This document shows, in pieces, positions 53,579-61,786 of a stretch of DNA of 64,000 nucleotides. This DNA is from Promethearchaeia archaeon. GTDB lineage: Archaea > Asgardarchaeota > Lokiarchaeia > Sigyniarchaeales > SOKP01. A program made the position numbers and the translations under genes. The DNA lies in contig JAHQWK010000026.1 of NCBI GenBank assembly GCA_029856145.1, positions 1 through 64,000 on the forward strand, in the 5' to 3' direction. Every line of letters starts with the position of its first letter. Within the stretch, counting starts at the first letter, position 1. The notes under the pieces were generated by a model. That model saw nothing but the letters and a program-made list of their open reading frames with translations, was not told the DNA's origin and did not search any database.

Positions 53579-54889
53579 TTAAAATAAATTATTTTTTCTT
53601 TTTAGAATTAGACTTTCAATCTCTTCACTAAGTTCTTCAACTTCCTTCTTATTATAATATTTTTTTACTCGAGTGTGCGCAATCCACCATAATATTAAAG
53701 TAACGGTCATTCCTATAATAGAACTAGAAAGAAATAAGTTGGTTACTCCAATTGTCTCAGATAATGGTCCAGTTATTATAGATGCAATAGGAACTATAGC
53801 AGATGAGATGGCCCAATCAAGAGAAGACAACCTTCCCATTTTATCTGCTGGAACTTTTAATTGCATTATAGTTAAATAAATAGTATTAAGGATAGGAATA
53901 GTAATACCAGTAATACTGACTACAATACCCATCATTAGAAATAATTGATAAGGAGTTAAGGCAATAATACCACTATTCATCATTAAGAGGAATTCAAGTC
54001 CAAAGTAGATGAAAAGAGCATGTTTCCACTCTTTCTTTATGGAAGTTAACAGTGCACCTAACAGCATACCCCCATTCATGAAAACCATAAGAAATGCCAA
54101 ATTTGATATATCACCTGAATGGCTATATTTAATGAAATGCGGCATCAATATATTAACTGGAACTAATAGAAAGTTAATAAACATGGATATGAGAAGCATC
54201 ATAAGAAGATCTGGAATTGATTTCAATGTACGGATTCCACTTTTAAATTCTTCTAGAAATGATATCTTTTCAACAGTCGTAACTTCCTTCTTTAATTTAG
54301 GAATTTTAATTACTAACAAAGGAATAATAGCTATGATAAATGTAAGTGGATCAATCCAAAGTATGATTTCAAACGGAATTAACGAGAATAACAAAGCGCC
54401 AATTACAGGTCCTAAGATTTGAATGAAACTTCTAAAGAAAAAATTAACCCCATTCATTCTACTTAATTTTTCCTTGGGTACCATCGTCGGAACAATAGCA
54501 CTTACTGTAGGGATATGAAAACCTTGGAAGATTCCTAGCAAACTCATTATTCCAACTATTAATATTGGGTTCACCACTCCAAAGTTGAAGATAATAATTA
54601 CAAGAAGCATTACATATGCTTGGAGGGAATCAACTACTACTATAATTGTCTTCCGATTCCATTTATCAATTACCACACCAGATATTGCAACTACGATTGT
54701 CATTGGTAATATATAAAGAAAAGATGCTAATGAAAGAAGCATCGTGCTCCCTGTAGAGTCAGTTATCCACCAAATTATCGCAAAATGTGAAATTGATGAT
54801 CCTAACACAGTAAATAACTGTCCTATCCAAAAAAATATATAATTTTTAAAAGTTTTTTGATTTGCTAAATTTTCTATTATGTATATCAC
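53579..54889 (-). CDS. MFS transporter, second of a tandem pair
   Basis: A 436-residue major facilitator carrier with 12 predicted helices, of the enterobactin-exporter/macrolide-efflux-like group. YIFFWIGQLFTVLGSSISHF opens helix 1; VVAISGVVIDKWNRKTIIVV is the loop 2-3 signature with the conserved D-R/K-W-x-R-K; FQGFHIPTVSAIVPTMVPKE is characteristic of this group. A paralogue lies 35 bases upstream, evidently a tandem duplication. Position at the end of the peptide/SagB gene row suggests peptide or metabolite export (inference). Confidence 0.9.
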   Translation of the reverse strand: MIYIIENLANQKTFKNYIFFWIGQLFTVLGSSISHFAIIWWITDSTGSTMLLSLASFLYILPMTIVVAISGVVIDKWNRKTIIVVVDSLQAYVMLLVIIIFNFGVVNPILIVGIMSLLGIFQGFHIPTVSAIVPTMVPKEKLSRMNGVNFFFRSFIQILGPVIGALLFSLIPFEIILWIDPLTFIIAIIPLLVIKIPKLKKEVTTVEKISFLEEFKSGIRTLKSIPDLLMMLLISMFINFLLVPVNILMPHFIKYSHSGDISNLAFLMVFMNGGMLLGALLTSIKKEWKHALFIYFGLEFLLMMNSGIIALTPYQLFLMMGIVVSITGITIPILNTIYLTIMQLKVPADKMGRLSSLDWAISSAIVPIASIITGPLSETIGVTNLFLSSSIIGMTVTLILWWIAHTRVKKYYNKKEVEELSEEIESLILKRKNNLF

Positions 54890-54924
54890 CTTATTTTTTG
54901 CATTTTGAAAAAAAAAGAAAAAAA

Positions 54925-56211
54925 TTAGATTGAAATATTTTCTATTTGACTATTGATTTCTTCGAGTGCACTTTTACTATCAATATCAACTTTTCTAATA
55001 CCTGTGAAACTCCAAAAGCCAAGTGTACAAATTACACCGAGGAATCCACTATAGAAAAACAACGACGGAATACCTAAAATTAAGGCCATTGGCCCTGCAA
55101 GTAATGCGCCTATTGGTGATATCGCTGAAGATAAGGCATGATCAATTGAAGTTACTCTTCCCATTTTATCAATAGGTACTGTAGTTTGTAAAAACGTTTG
55201 ATAGAGAGCATTTATTATTGGTAAATTAAACCCTAAAATAGCCCCCCCTAAACCTATAATATAATAGTTACCTATAGGTGCTATCGCAAATATCATGTAT
55301 CCTATCAAAGCAATTATAATACTAATAAAAATCACTCTGAGTTTATTTTTCCAATTCTTCTTAATTGAAGTAACTAACGCTCCAGCAATCATACCACCTG
55401 TGAAAGTAATTTCAGCTAATGCTAAATGCCCGACGCCCCCTCCATGATTATCAATGATGAATAAAGACATAAGTGCGTTAACAGGTTGGATTAAGAAATT
55501 TAATAACATCGATAGGATTACCATAATCACTAATCCAGGAATAATTTTTAATGTTTTTAGACCTAATCTAAATTCTTTGAAAAATGAGCTTTTTGCCTTT
55601 TTTTCTTCAGTATGATTGACTTGTCTCACAGAAGGGATGTTTATCAGTAATAGTGGTATCAATGCAATAAAAAATGTAATAACGTCCACCCAGAGAATCA
55701 TATATACTGATAAAAAAACTAACATCATTGCCCCTATAAATGGTGCTAAAAGCTGAACTACACCTGTAAACAAAAAGTTAACCCCATTAATTCTTGATAG
55801 CTTATCTTTCGGAACCATTGTTGGAATGATTGCATTAACAGTAGGTACATGGAATGCTTGAAATACACTGCGAAGGCTGATAAAGAGATAAACAATCCAA
55901 ATATCTGGACTCCCAAAATAAAAGATAATTATCAAGAGAATCGTAATATATGCTTGTAATGAATCTACAACTATAATAAGTACCTTTCGATTAATTCTAT
56001 CTGCAATTACCCCTGCAAAAGGCATACAAATAGTCATCATTAGTATATATAAAAATGAAGCAAAAGCACTTATTATGGGATCGTTGTAAATATCTGCGAT
56101 CCAAAACGTTATTACAAAAAATACCACCATCGAACCAAGCAAAGAAAATAATTGGCCACTCCAAAAAAATAAATAACTCTTAAATGTTCCCTTATTCGCA
56201 ATTTCTTCCAT
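54925..56211 (-). CDS. MFS transporter, first of a tandem pair
   Basis: A 428-residue paralogue of the next gene with the same signatures: YLFFWSGQLFSLLGSMVVFF, MPFAGVIADRINRKVLIIV (loop 2-3) and FQAFHVPTVNAIIPTMVPKD, LSRINGVNFLFTGVVQL. Twelve helices, complete. The start ATG 56211 is preceded by GGGGATAAAGA. It begins 69 bases after the M29 aminopeptidase stop on the same strand, so it may belong to the operon that begins with the micro-peptide genes. Confidence 0.9.
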   Translation of the reverse strand: MEEIANKGTFKSYLFFWSGQLFSLLGSMVVFFVITFWIADIYNDPIISAFASFLYILMMTICMPFAGVIADRINRKVLIIVVDSLQAYITILLIIIFYFGSPDIWIVYLFISLRSVFQAFHVPTVNAIIPTMVPKDKLSRINGVNFLFTGVVQLLAPFIGAMMLVFLSVYMILWVDVITFFIALIPLLLINIPSVRQVNHTEEKKAKSSFFKEFRLGLKTLKIIPGLVIMVILSMLLNFLIQPVNALMSLFIIDNHGGGVGHLALAEITFTGGMIAGALVTSIKKNWKNKLRVIFISIIIALIGYMIFAIAPIGNYYIIGLGGAILGFNLPIINALYQTFLQTTVPIDKMGRVTSIDHALSSAISPIGALLAGPMALILGIPSLFFYSGFLGVICTLGFWSFTGIRKVDIDSKSALEEINSQIENISI

Positions 56212-56280
56212 TCTTTATCCCCTAATTTCCTAATTTTTTTTTAATATATTTAATTAAATTTTTTTCTTAAATTATTCATT

Positions 56281-57390
56281 TTAGATTTTCCACTTTCCTT
56301 CTTCATAAATTATATTACTATCGGCTACAATTTTTGAACCTGGGACTTTCATATCTTTTAGTAGATCCCAATGAATTGAAGAGACATTTTTTGAGCCAGT
56401 CCATTCGAAACCTAAACCTAAAGCACAATGTAGTGTACCACCCATTTTCTCATCAAATAACATATTCTTAGTAAATTTCGTAACCCCATAATTCGTTCCG
56501 ATAGCAAATTCACCTATTCTATTAGCATTCTCTATTTTTAATATTTCTTCGAGGATTTCTTCACCTTTTTGAGCTGCCGCTTTAATTACTATTCCATCTT
56601 TAAACTCTAAATAGATATTTTCGACTTCTTTCCCCATATATATCCCGGGATATGTAAACCTAATATGCCCATTAACAGAATCTTCTACAGGACCAGTATA
56701 AATTTCACCATCAGGTAAATTTCTCTGACCACTGCAATTTATCCATTTTCGACCCTTAACTGACAATAATAAGTCTGTATCTTCTCCAATAACGTGAATT
56801 TCTTTAACACCATTTAAATAATCAACAAAAACTTCTTGTTGCCTTTGCATTTTGCGCCATTCCTCAATAGGATTCTCTTTATCTAGGAACAAACTCTTGG
56901 TTATAAAATCGGAATATGAAAATAAATCCATATTTGCTTCTTGGGCATAAGCGTTACAAGCATAGGGAAGTACCATCCACTTTAATTCTCCTTTAGAAGT
57001 CCTTTGCTCATAAATCTTCATCAATTCTTTCCTTTCGGGAGCACTCCTATATTTAGATAATATTTCGGGATTAATGTTACTATATTTGCGTGAATTATAA
57101 TCTGCTCGTATTTCTATTATATGATCAGCTTCTTTAGATGCAAATTCTTCAATTTTATTAACATATAACAACTGTTCTTCTGAAGCAAATTTATAAAAAG
57201 TTTCTCTTATTCCTTCAATACTAGGCTTAATTATTGGATGAGCCCCAACTTTAATAACTTCTAGGTTTAAAACTTGAAATAAATCTTGTGCAAATGCAGG
57301 TCCACCTATATAAACCGTATGCCCCTTCTTTATCTCAAGTGAATATTCTACCACAATCTTAGCCAGTTTTTCATAAATTGGATTAATCAT
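56281..57390 (-). CDS. M29-family aminopeptidase (thermophilic aminopeptidase-like)
   Basis: A 369-residue metallo-aminopeptidase of the AmpS/aminopeptidase T family, which removes N-terminal residues from peptides. Seen: KIVVEYSLEIKKGHTVYIGG at the N-terminus, NCSGQRNLPDGEIYTGPVED with the acidic metal ligand region, FTKNMLFDEKMGGTLHCALG with the metal His, and SIHWDLLKDMK closing. Length is normal for M29. AAAGGTGATT precedes the ATG; the coiled-coil gene ends 22 bases upstream, so these are co-transcribed. In this neighbourhood it could trim a peptide product (inference). Confidence 0.9.
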   Translation of the reverse strand: MINPIYEKLAKIVVEYSLEIKKGHTVYIGGPAFAQDLFQVLNLEVIKVGAHPIIKPSIEGIRETFYKFASEEQLLYVNKIEEFASKEADHIIEIRADYNSRKYSNINPEILSKYRSAPERKELMKIYEQRTSKGELKWMVLPYACNAYAQEANMDLFSYSDFITKSLFLDKENPIEEWRKMQRQQEVFVDYLNGVKEIHVIGEDTDLLLSVKGRKWINCSGQRNLPDGEIYTGPVEDSVNGHIRFTYPGIYMGKEVENIYLEFKDGIVIKAAAQKGEEILEEILKIENANRIGEFAIGTNYGVTKFTKNMLFDEKMGGTLHCALGLGFEWTGSKNVSSIHWDLLKDMKVPGSKIVADSNIIYEEGKWKI

Positions 57391-57412
57391 TTTATATAAT
57401 CACCTTTATTTA

Positions 57413-58342
57413 TTACATTTTATCAATTAATTCATTCAGCTTTGAAATAACTTCTTCTGAAGAGCTCGTGAATTTGAAAACACCTTCCTCAAGAGTACCC
57501 TCAATTCCATCCGCAACTATCTCATAAACCATATTCTCAGCATCTTCATTTGATTTATCTAACGCTTGGGCAAATTTATCAATTGGTAAATTATTAAGGA
57601 GCTTGATTAAACCACTTACTCTCTTTTTAATCTTTTCCTTTTTATCAGGTTCCAAGATAATTGCTGTCTTAATTTTTGGCCTTCCTTTCTTTTTTCCAAA
57701 TTGCTTTCCAAGTTTTTCACCTATTTCCTCTATACCCGAGTCTTTTACCACTTGCTCAATATCTTCTCCCATTAACTCCAAATTGCGCCCCAATTTTTCC
57801 AATTTTGCTAAATCTCCAATGTTATTTTTAACAAATTTCATAGACTTTCGAACCAACTCTGAAACTGAAGCACCTAAACCATCTGCCCAATCTCTCCACT
57901 CATCACTCATTTCAGGATCAACAGAAATGTTTATCCTTGATACTTTCTTTTTTATGTTTTCTATTCTTTTTCTCACTTTTTCATCAAATTTCGCTTCATG
58001 TTTTTCAAATTTCTCTTTCAGACGTTCAAGCTTGTCTTTCGCATCTTCAATATGATCTTTGGCATCATCTCCATATTGCTCTAATTCTCCTTTTATATTT
58101 CCAACTTCATTAAGTAAACTTTCTCGTTCTTCCATAAGTTCATCCAATTCATCCCTCAAATCGTCTTTTATATCTTCAGCCTCATCTTTTAAATCTTCAA
58201 TGACATCCTTTAATTCATCATGCAAGTCGTCTAATTCAAAATTCAATTTGTCCTTTAAGTCATTTAATTCCCATTTTACTTTACTTCTCTCTCTTTCCTC
58301 TTCATTTAATTCTTTTTCATTCCATCCTTCATCATTCGACAT
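57413..58342 (-). CDS. Long coiled-coil protein linked to bactofilin
   Basis: A 309-residue acidic protein. Residues about 20-130 form a continuous highly charged coiled coil (DDLHDELKDVIEDLKDEAED; regular heptads, Glu/Asp/Lys). RINISVDPEMSDEWRDWADG and LGASVSELVRKSMKF look like a ribbon-helix-helix-type dimer unit, and the C-terminus (residues 230-309) is helical. Function unknown. It has AGGAGGAATT before its ATG and lies 69 bases after the bactofilin gene, so a cytoskeletal accessory role is reasonable. Confidence 0.75.
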   Translation of the reverse strand: MSNDEGWNEKELNEEERERSKVKWELNDLKDKLNFELDDLHDELKDVIEDLKDEAEDIKDDLRDELDELMEERESLLNEVGNIKGELEQYGDDAKDHIEDAKDKLERLKEKFEKHEAKFDEKVRKRIENIKKKVSRINISVDPEMSDEWRDWADGLGASVSELVRKSMKFVKNNIGDLAKLEKLGRNLELMGEDIEQVVKDSGIEEIGEKLGKQFGKKKGRPKIKTAIILEPDKKEKIKKRVSGLIKLLNNLPIDKFAQALDKSNEDAENMVYEIVADGIEGTLEEGVFKFTSSSEEVISKLNELIDKM

Positions 58343-58411
58343 TTTAATTCCTCCTAATTTCTTTTATTTTTTTTTCATTATTTTTTAATTTTAATTCATA
58401 TATACTTAATT

Positions 58412-59095
58412 CTAATATAACAAATCTCTTTCTGTAATTTGAATAGGTTCATTAGCCAAGGTTGCTTTTTTGTGAACCTCAATACTGTCAACATAATAAA
58501 GGTTTCCTGAAATCTCCGTTCCCTCACCAATATAGACATTTCGCCCTCTAACATCTCCTACAACAAAAGATCTTATAAGATCAACATTGTTTTTAGCGAA
58601 AATGCTTCCATGCACTTTACTAAGATGTTTATAAATACTTTTACCCAACGAACGTTCACGACCTAGAGTTACATCATTTCCAGATACATCTCCATGAATT
58701 GTTGATGATCCTGTAATTTTAATCAGTTTCTGAGATGAGATTCCACCTTTGACACTTGCAGAACCTGAAATATTAATTCCCTGAAGAGCCTCAACTCTAT
58801 CTCCTACCCTTAATGAACCTGAGTTTACTAATGTTCCTTTAACTAATATCTCCCCTCCAACTGTCATTGAACCAGAAGATTTTGCATTACCATCTCCATG
58901 AAGGGATCCTATAAGCCTAAACGAGCCAGAACTTTTGACATCACCATGAACAGTCAAACTCCCTTCCCCCCTCAATGAACCAGAGGATTGAAAGCCATTA
59001 CACTCAAAATTTCCCTTTATTTTAGCAGAGCCCGAAATATGTATCTCATCATCAATTTTTCCCCCCGAAAGGGTTCCTGATCCAGAAATTTTCAT
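58412..59095 (-). CDS. Bactofilin-like polymer-forming protein
   Basis: A 227-residue protein made of short Gly-rich strands (ISGSGTLSGGKIDDEIHISG, KSSGSFRLIGSLHGDG, SGSLRVGDRVEALQG) that form a right-handed beta-helix, as in bactofilins, which build filaments without nucleotide. It is longer than typical bactofilins (about 120-200). Its end RSFVVGDVRGRNVYIGEGT and NLYYVDSIEVHKKA are typical of the family. GGAGGTAAGAAAAATG is a strong ribosome site. Neighbour of a coiled-coil protein and the SagB-like gene. Confidence 0.85.
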   Translation of the reverse strand: MKISGSGTLSGGKIDDEIHISGSAKIKGNFECNGFQSSGSLRGEGSLTVHGDVKSSGSFRLIGSLHGDGNAKSSGSMTVGGEILVKGTLVNSGSLRVGDRVEALQGINISGSASVKGGISSQKLIKITGSSTIHGDVSGNDVTLGRERSLGKSIYKHLSKVHGSIFAKNNVDLIRSFVVGDVRGRNVYIGEGTEISGNLYYVDSIEVHKKATLANEPIQITERDLLY

Positions 59096-59157
59096 TTTTC
59101 TTACCTCCCTCTTTATTTTTTTTTTTTTTCTAATTTTATTTTTAAATTAATTTTTTA

Positions 59158-59886
59158 TTATATTTTCCCAACTGGTGCCAGATAAAGAGTGATTTCGTTC
59201 TCTCCATCGACACCAATAAATTTATCAAGTTCATCTTGCTTATATGCAACAATGGCACATGTACCAGTACTTATTGCCTCACACGCAAGATAAAGGTTTT
59301 GGCAAATATGACCAACTCCCATTAAAATATCTTTAAGAGAATCTTCTCCATATCGCCACTCCAATCTATATGGTCTAGCAGTCCAGATAAAAACAACAGA
59401 TGCTTTTCCAATAAAGGCTTGCCCATGGCACACTTCGACTAATTTCTCAGATAGACCAGTTTTATTAGTGTCTAAAACCAATAATTTATGTTCTACTGCT
59501 AAATATCGATATAATCCAGGCGCTAACCCTTCAATATTATTTACTACTAAATATGTTTCATATGGATGCATTGCTCCACCAGAAGGAACTGTTCGTTTAG
59601 TTACCAACCCACCACGAGCAAGTTCCTTTACTCCTTGTGTAGCCCATAGCAAAAAAGATAATTCCTCTATAGTTAATTCAGCTTCAAGATACTTTCGACG
59701 ACTTTCTCGATTATTTATTGCCTGCATTAAGGAAATATCATCTAATTTAATAGAATCATGTGATATTAAGTCAATTAATCTAGCATCTTCAGGATACGGC
59801 TTTTGGATTGGAGGGATAGGAAAACCCTTCATTTGATCTGTTTCATCTTCCAAAACCGGATTTTTAAGATATTTTCGATATTCCAT
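59158..59886 (-). CDS. SagB-type FMN oxidoreductase
   Basis: A 242-residue nitroreductase-fold enzyme of the SagB/ThcOx class. Seen: SLMQAINNRESRRKYLEAEL, the LLWATQGVKE helix, VTKRTVPSGGAMHPYETYLV for flavin phosphate and substrate, LYRYLAVEHKLLVL and VGHICQNLYLACEAI. In modified-peptide clusters such enzymes oxidise azolines to azoles; others oxidise different substrates. AGGAGG is placed well before the ATG at 59886, and a 31-residue peptide gene ends 21 bases upstream, a typical precursor/tailoring-enzyme spacing. No YcaO cyclodehydratase is in the window. Confidence 0.88.
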   Translation of the reverse strand: MEYRKYLKNPVLEDETDQMKGFPIPPIQKPYPEDARLIDLISHDSIKLDDISLMQAINNRESRRKYLEAELTIEELSFLLWATQGVKELARGGLVTKRTVPSGGAMHPYETYLVVNNIEGLAPGLYRYLAVEHKLLVLDTNKTGLSEKLVEVCHGQAFIGKASVVFIWTARPYRLEWRYGEDSLKDILMGVGHICQNLYLACEAISTGTCAIVAYKQDELDKFIGVDGENEITLYLAPVGKI

Positions 59887-59907
59887 GTTATAATTCCTCC
59901 TAGTTAA

Positions 59908-60003
59908 TTAATAATATCGTTTAGCACGAATTTGAGCATCCAACTTAGCTTTTAGATCCTTATAATACTCATATCCAATTTCTTTTCTTTCTATTCTTTT
60001 CAT
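59908..60003 (-). CDS. Micro-peptide A, candidate precursor peptide (31 aa)
   Basis: ATG 60003 to TAA 59908-59910. GAGGT sits seven bases before the ATG. The peptide has a basic N-terminus, then YEYYKDLKAKLDA and ends AKRYY. Its core matches micro-peptide B (YEYYKNVKAQFDA ... MYY), so the two are paralogous. Both come before the SagB-type gene. The shared Tyr/Lys/Asp pattern and YY end are seen directly; that this is a substrate for modification is inference. It could also be a small structural protein. Confidence 0.65.
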   Translation of the reverse strand: MKRIERKEIGYEYYKDLKAKLDAQIRAKRYY

Positions 60004-60095
60004 TTTTTTAACCTCTAATTCATATTTATTTCTTTTCTTTATGATGTTTTAATAATTTTGATGATCATGATAAAAAAAAATAAAAAAAATTGTAT

Positions 60096-60179
60096 TTAAT
60101 AATACATTTTATCAACAAACGCTCTTTTAGCGTCAAACTGGGCTTTAACATTTTTGTAATATTCATAACTATTTTCCAT
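60096..60179 (-). CDS. Micro-peptide B, candidate precursor peptide (27 aa)
   Basis: ATG 60179 to TAA 60096-60098; GGTGA lies nine bases upstream, embedded in an earlier in-frame ATG GTG (60194, 60191) that would add five Lys-rich residues. Sequence MENSYEYYKNVKAQFDAKRA then FVDKMYY. Paralogue of micro-peptide A, spaced 92 bases from it. First gene after the AGTGTGTAT-repeat promoter. No signal peptide. Role inferred only from context with the SagB-like enzyme, M29 peptidase and MFS exporters. Confidence 0.65.
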   Translation of the reverse strand: MENSYEYYKNVKAQFDAKRAFVDKMYY

Positions 60180-60223
60180 TTTTTTTTTCACCATTTTTTT
60201 ATTTTTTTTTTAATTTTTTTTTG

Positions 60224-60299
60224 AGTGTGTATAATTTTTTATTCTCTGATCATGAAGTGTGTATTATCATATTTAAATGTTGTGTATTGAAGTGTGTAT
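60224..60299. promoter_or_regulatory. Array of AGTGTGTAT repeats before the micro-peptide operon
   Basis: AGTGTGTAT occurs at 60224-60232, 60256-60264 and 60291-60299, with a variant TTGTGTATT at 60280-60288. The spacings of 32, 24 and 11 bases are near whole helical turns (about 10.5 bp). Since the minus-strand operon starts at 60179-60194, these sites lie 30-120 bases upstream, a place for activator binding. The repeat is absent from the other promoters I examined by eye. Confidence 0.6.
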
Positions 60300-60436
60300 T
60301 TTTGATCGTAAAAAGTATGAATATTAAGGGGAAGAGACGTTCTATTCATGCTTTAGTGAATTGCATGGGGGGGTGTACTAAAAAATTCAATACACAAAAA
60401 AAATTTAAAAAAAAAATAAAAAGATTAAATAGAATT

Positions 60437-60769
60437 TTATCCAGCAGTACTAGCAGGGATTAATAGAATATCGTCACCATTATTTACGTCATAGTCTTTT
60501 AATGAGCTATTTTCATCCATTGTAACGCCACCAGATGATAAATGAAAATCATTAGGATCAAGTCCATATAAATTTCCTAATGTATGTTTAATATCATTCA
60601 CATTATTACTGTCATTCACAGTTAATTTTTCTTTCTTTTCACCAGGACCAATTGTTGACATGAAGTATAAAGTTAATTTCTTTCCTGCTGAAGGGGTTTT
60701 AGACGCGGGAGTTTTAGATTTTACTGGTTCTTCTCCACCCAAATTTTCATCAAATTCATCAAAACTCAT
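60437..60769 (-). CDS. Ubiquitin-like beta-grasp protein
   Basis: A 110-residue protein: residues 1-30 a low-complexity Pro/Ser/Lys linker, residues 31-110 a beta-grasp domain (KKLTLYFMSTIGPGEKKEKL, VNDIKHTLGNLYGLDPNDFH, TMDENSSLKDYDVNNGDDIL). The strand-helix-strand order and SLKDYDVNNGDDILLIP match the end of ubiquitin (residues 55-70). The tail is PASTAG, a single AG rather than GG, so conjugation after trimming or a non-conjugating role are both open. ATG start after GGAAGTGAT. The micro-peptide operon starts 257 bases downstream on the same strand. Confidence 0.8.
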   Translation of the reverse strand: MSFDEFDENLGGEEPVKSKTPASKTPSAGKKLTLYFMSTIGPGEKKEKLTVNDSNNVNDIKHTLGNLYGLDPNDFHLSSGGVTMDENSSLKDYDVNNGDDILLIPASTAG

Positions 60770-61085
60770 TCATATCACTTCCAAATTTTTTATTAATTTT
60801 GTTTTTTTTATTTTAAATTTACTTATACTTAATAAAATGGCATTAAAAATTTATTATAAAACCCTTTGGAATGATTTTGAAGTTTTTTAAGATTAGTAAA
60901 GGAGATCGCATTATACTTGATAGTTAAATAAAAAAAGAGGGAAATTAAAATTGGATTTCAGTCTAAAGTGCTGATGATCAATCCGAAAAGTTGTTTCCGG
61001 AAATGATCTTCAAATTTTCTGATTTTCATTCATAAATGGACAATAACATCATATCTTATAATTATTTTTCTAATTCCTTTTCCTC
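60770..61085. other. Spacer without a convincing gene
   Basis: AT-rich with short dead frames only; a 19-codon minus-strand frame overlaps the stop of the gene at 61086 (ATGA), but nothing supports it as real. It carries the promoter of the ubiquitin-like gene. No RNA-like structure was seen. Confidence 0.4.
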
Positions 61086-61259
61086 TCATTTTTTTAAACC
61101 CCTAGTTAATAAATTATCAACACACTCAATATGTGTTTTCAGATCTTCCATGAAAAATATAGACTTCAAAACCTTTTTGTTTGTTGATTCCTGAAGCCTG
61201 TTTATATGACCAGAAATCATTCTAACTTCTTCTAAAAATATATAATATTCTACTGACAT
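61086..61259 (-). CDS. Small hypothetical protein, 57 aa
   Basis: ATG 61259 to TGA 61086-61088. Helical, with EYYIFLEEVRMISGHINRLQ and VLKSIFFMEDLKTHIECVDN. It begins two bases after the stop of the upstream 93-residue gene (61262-61543), the spacing of a translationally coupled pair, which is the main support that both are genes. No family recognised. One Cys. Confidence 0.55.
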   Translation of the reverse strand: MSVEYYIFLEEVRMISGHINRLQESTNKKVLKSIFFMEDLKTHIECVDNLLTRGLKK

Positions 61260-61261
61260 TT

Positions 61262-61543
61262 CTAATCACTTAATTTGCTTATTAGGTAATTTATTTTGAT
61301 TAAATGTTGATGTATTTCAAATAGGTCCCCATCAGCAAATTCATTCTTCAAAATTGCTTGGTAGAGAAGATCTCTTTCGGAAAAGGGGATTTTTTCTGTT
61401 CCTGCATATAAGTCTGGACTCCTTTTTGATTCTCCAAATTCAGAAAATGAAACTATGATATCAGCAAAATTGATTGGCTCTATCCTCAGAATTTCCTGAT
61501 TAATGACTATCTTATATTTTTTACCTATAGATTTAAAGCTCAT
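61262..61543 (-). CDS. Hypothetical protein, 93 aa
   Basis: ATG 61543 to TAG. Beta strands KYKIVINQEILRIEPINF and DIIVSFSEFGE followed by helices (SERDLLYQAILKNEFAD, FEIHQHLIKINYLISKL). The strand pair plus helix is loosely like a beta-grasp or a small alpha/beta fold; not certain. Coupled to the 57-residue gene downstream. Its place two genes upstream of the ubiquitin-like gene on the same strand may be chance. Confidence 0.6.
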   Translation of the reverse strand: MSFKSIGKKYKIVINQEILRIEPINFADIIVSFSEFGESKRSPDLYAGTEKIPFSERDLLYQAILKNEFADGDLFEIHQHLIKINYLISKLSD

Positions 61544-61786
61544 AATTTTAATATAGACAAGCTTCGATATATAGTTTTTATTGCGGAACTTTCTGCGAAG
61601 TTCGAACTAAAGAAAAAGAATTAAAAACAAACCTAACTTTTTTTAATAAATTTTAGGTGTTTAACTGATTAAAATTAGTAATTTCTATTATTGTATCAAT
61701 CATAGGAAAAACTACATGACTCTAACGCTTTTAAATTAAAAAGATAAATTTGTATCTACTAATCGATATAAAAATTGAATATTAGA

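Noticed and set aside
59158-60194. Micro-peptides as a classical thiazole/oxazole-modified microcin system
   Set aside because: They contain no Cys and few Ser/Thr, and no YcaO gene is present, so azole formation is unlikely; another modification of Tyr, Lys or Asp would be needed.
60221-60463. Open plus-strand frame of 80 codons over the repeat-rich promoter and the end of the ubiquitin-like gene
   Set aside because: It has no ribosome site, overlaps the opposite-strand gene, and its only striking part (CMGGC) is chance; the region is better read as a promoter.
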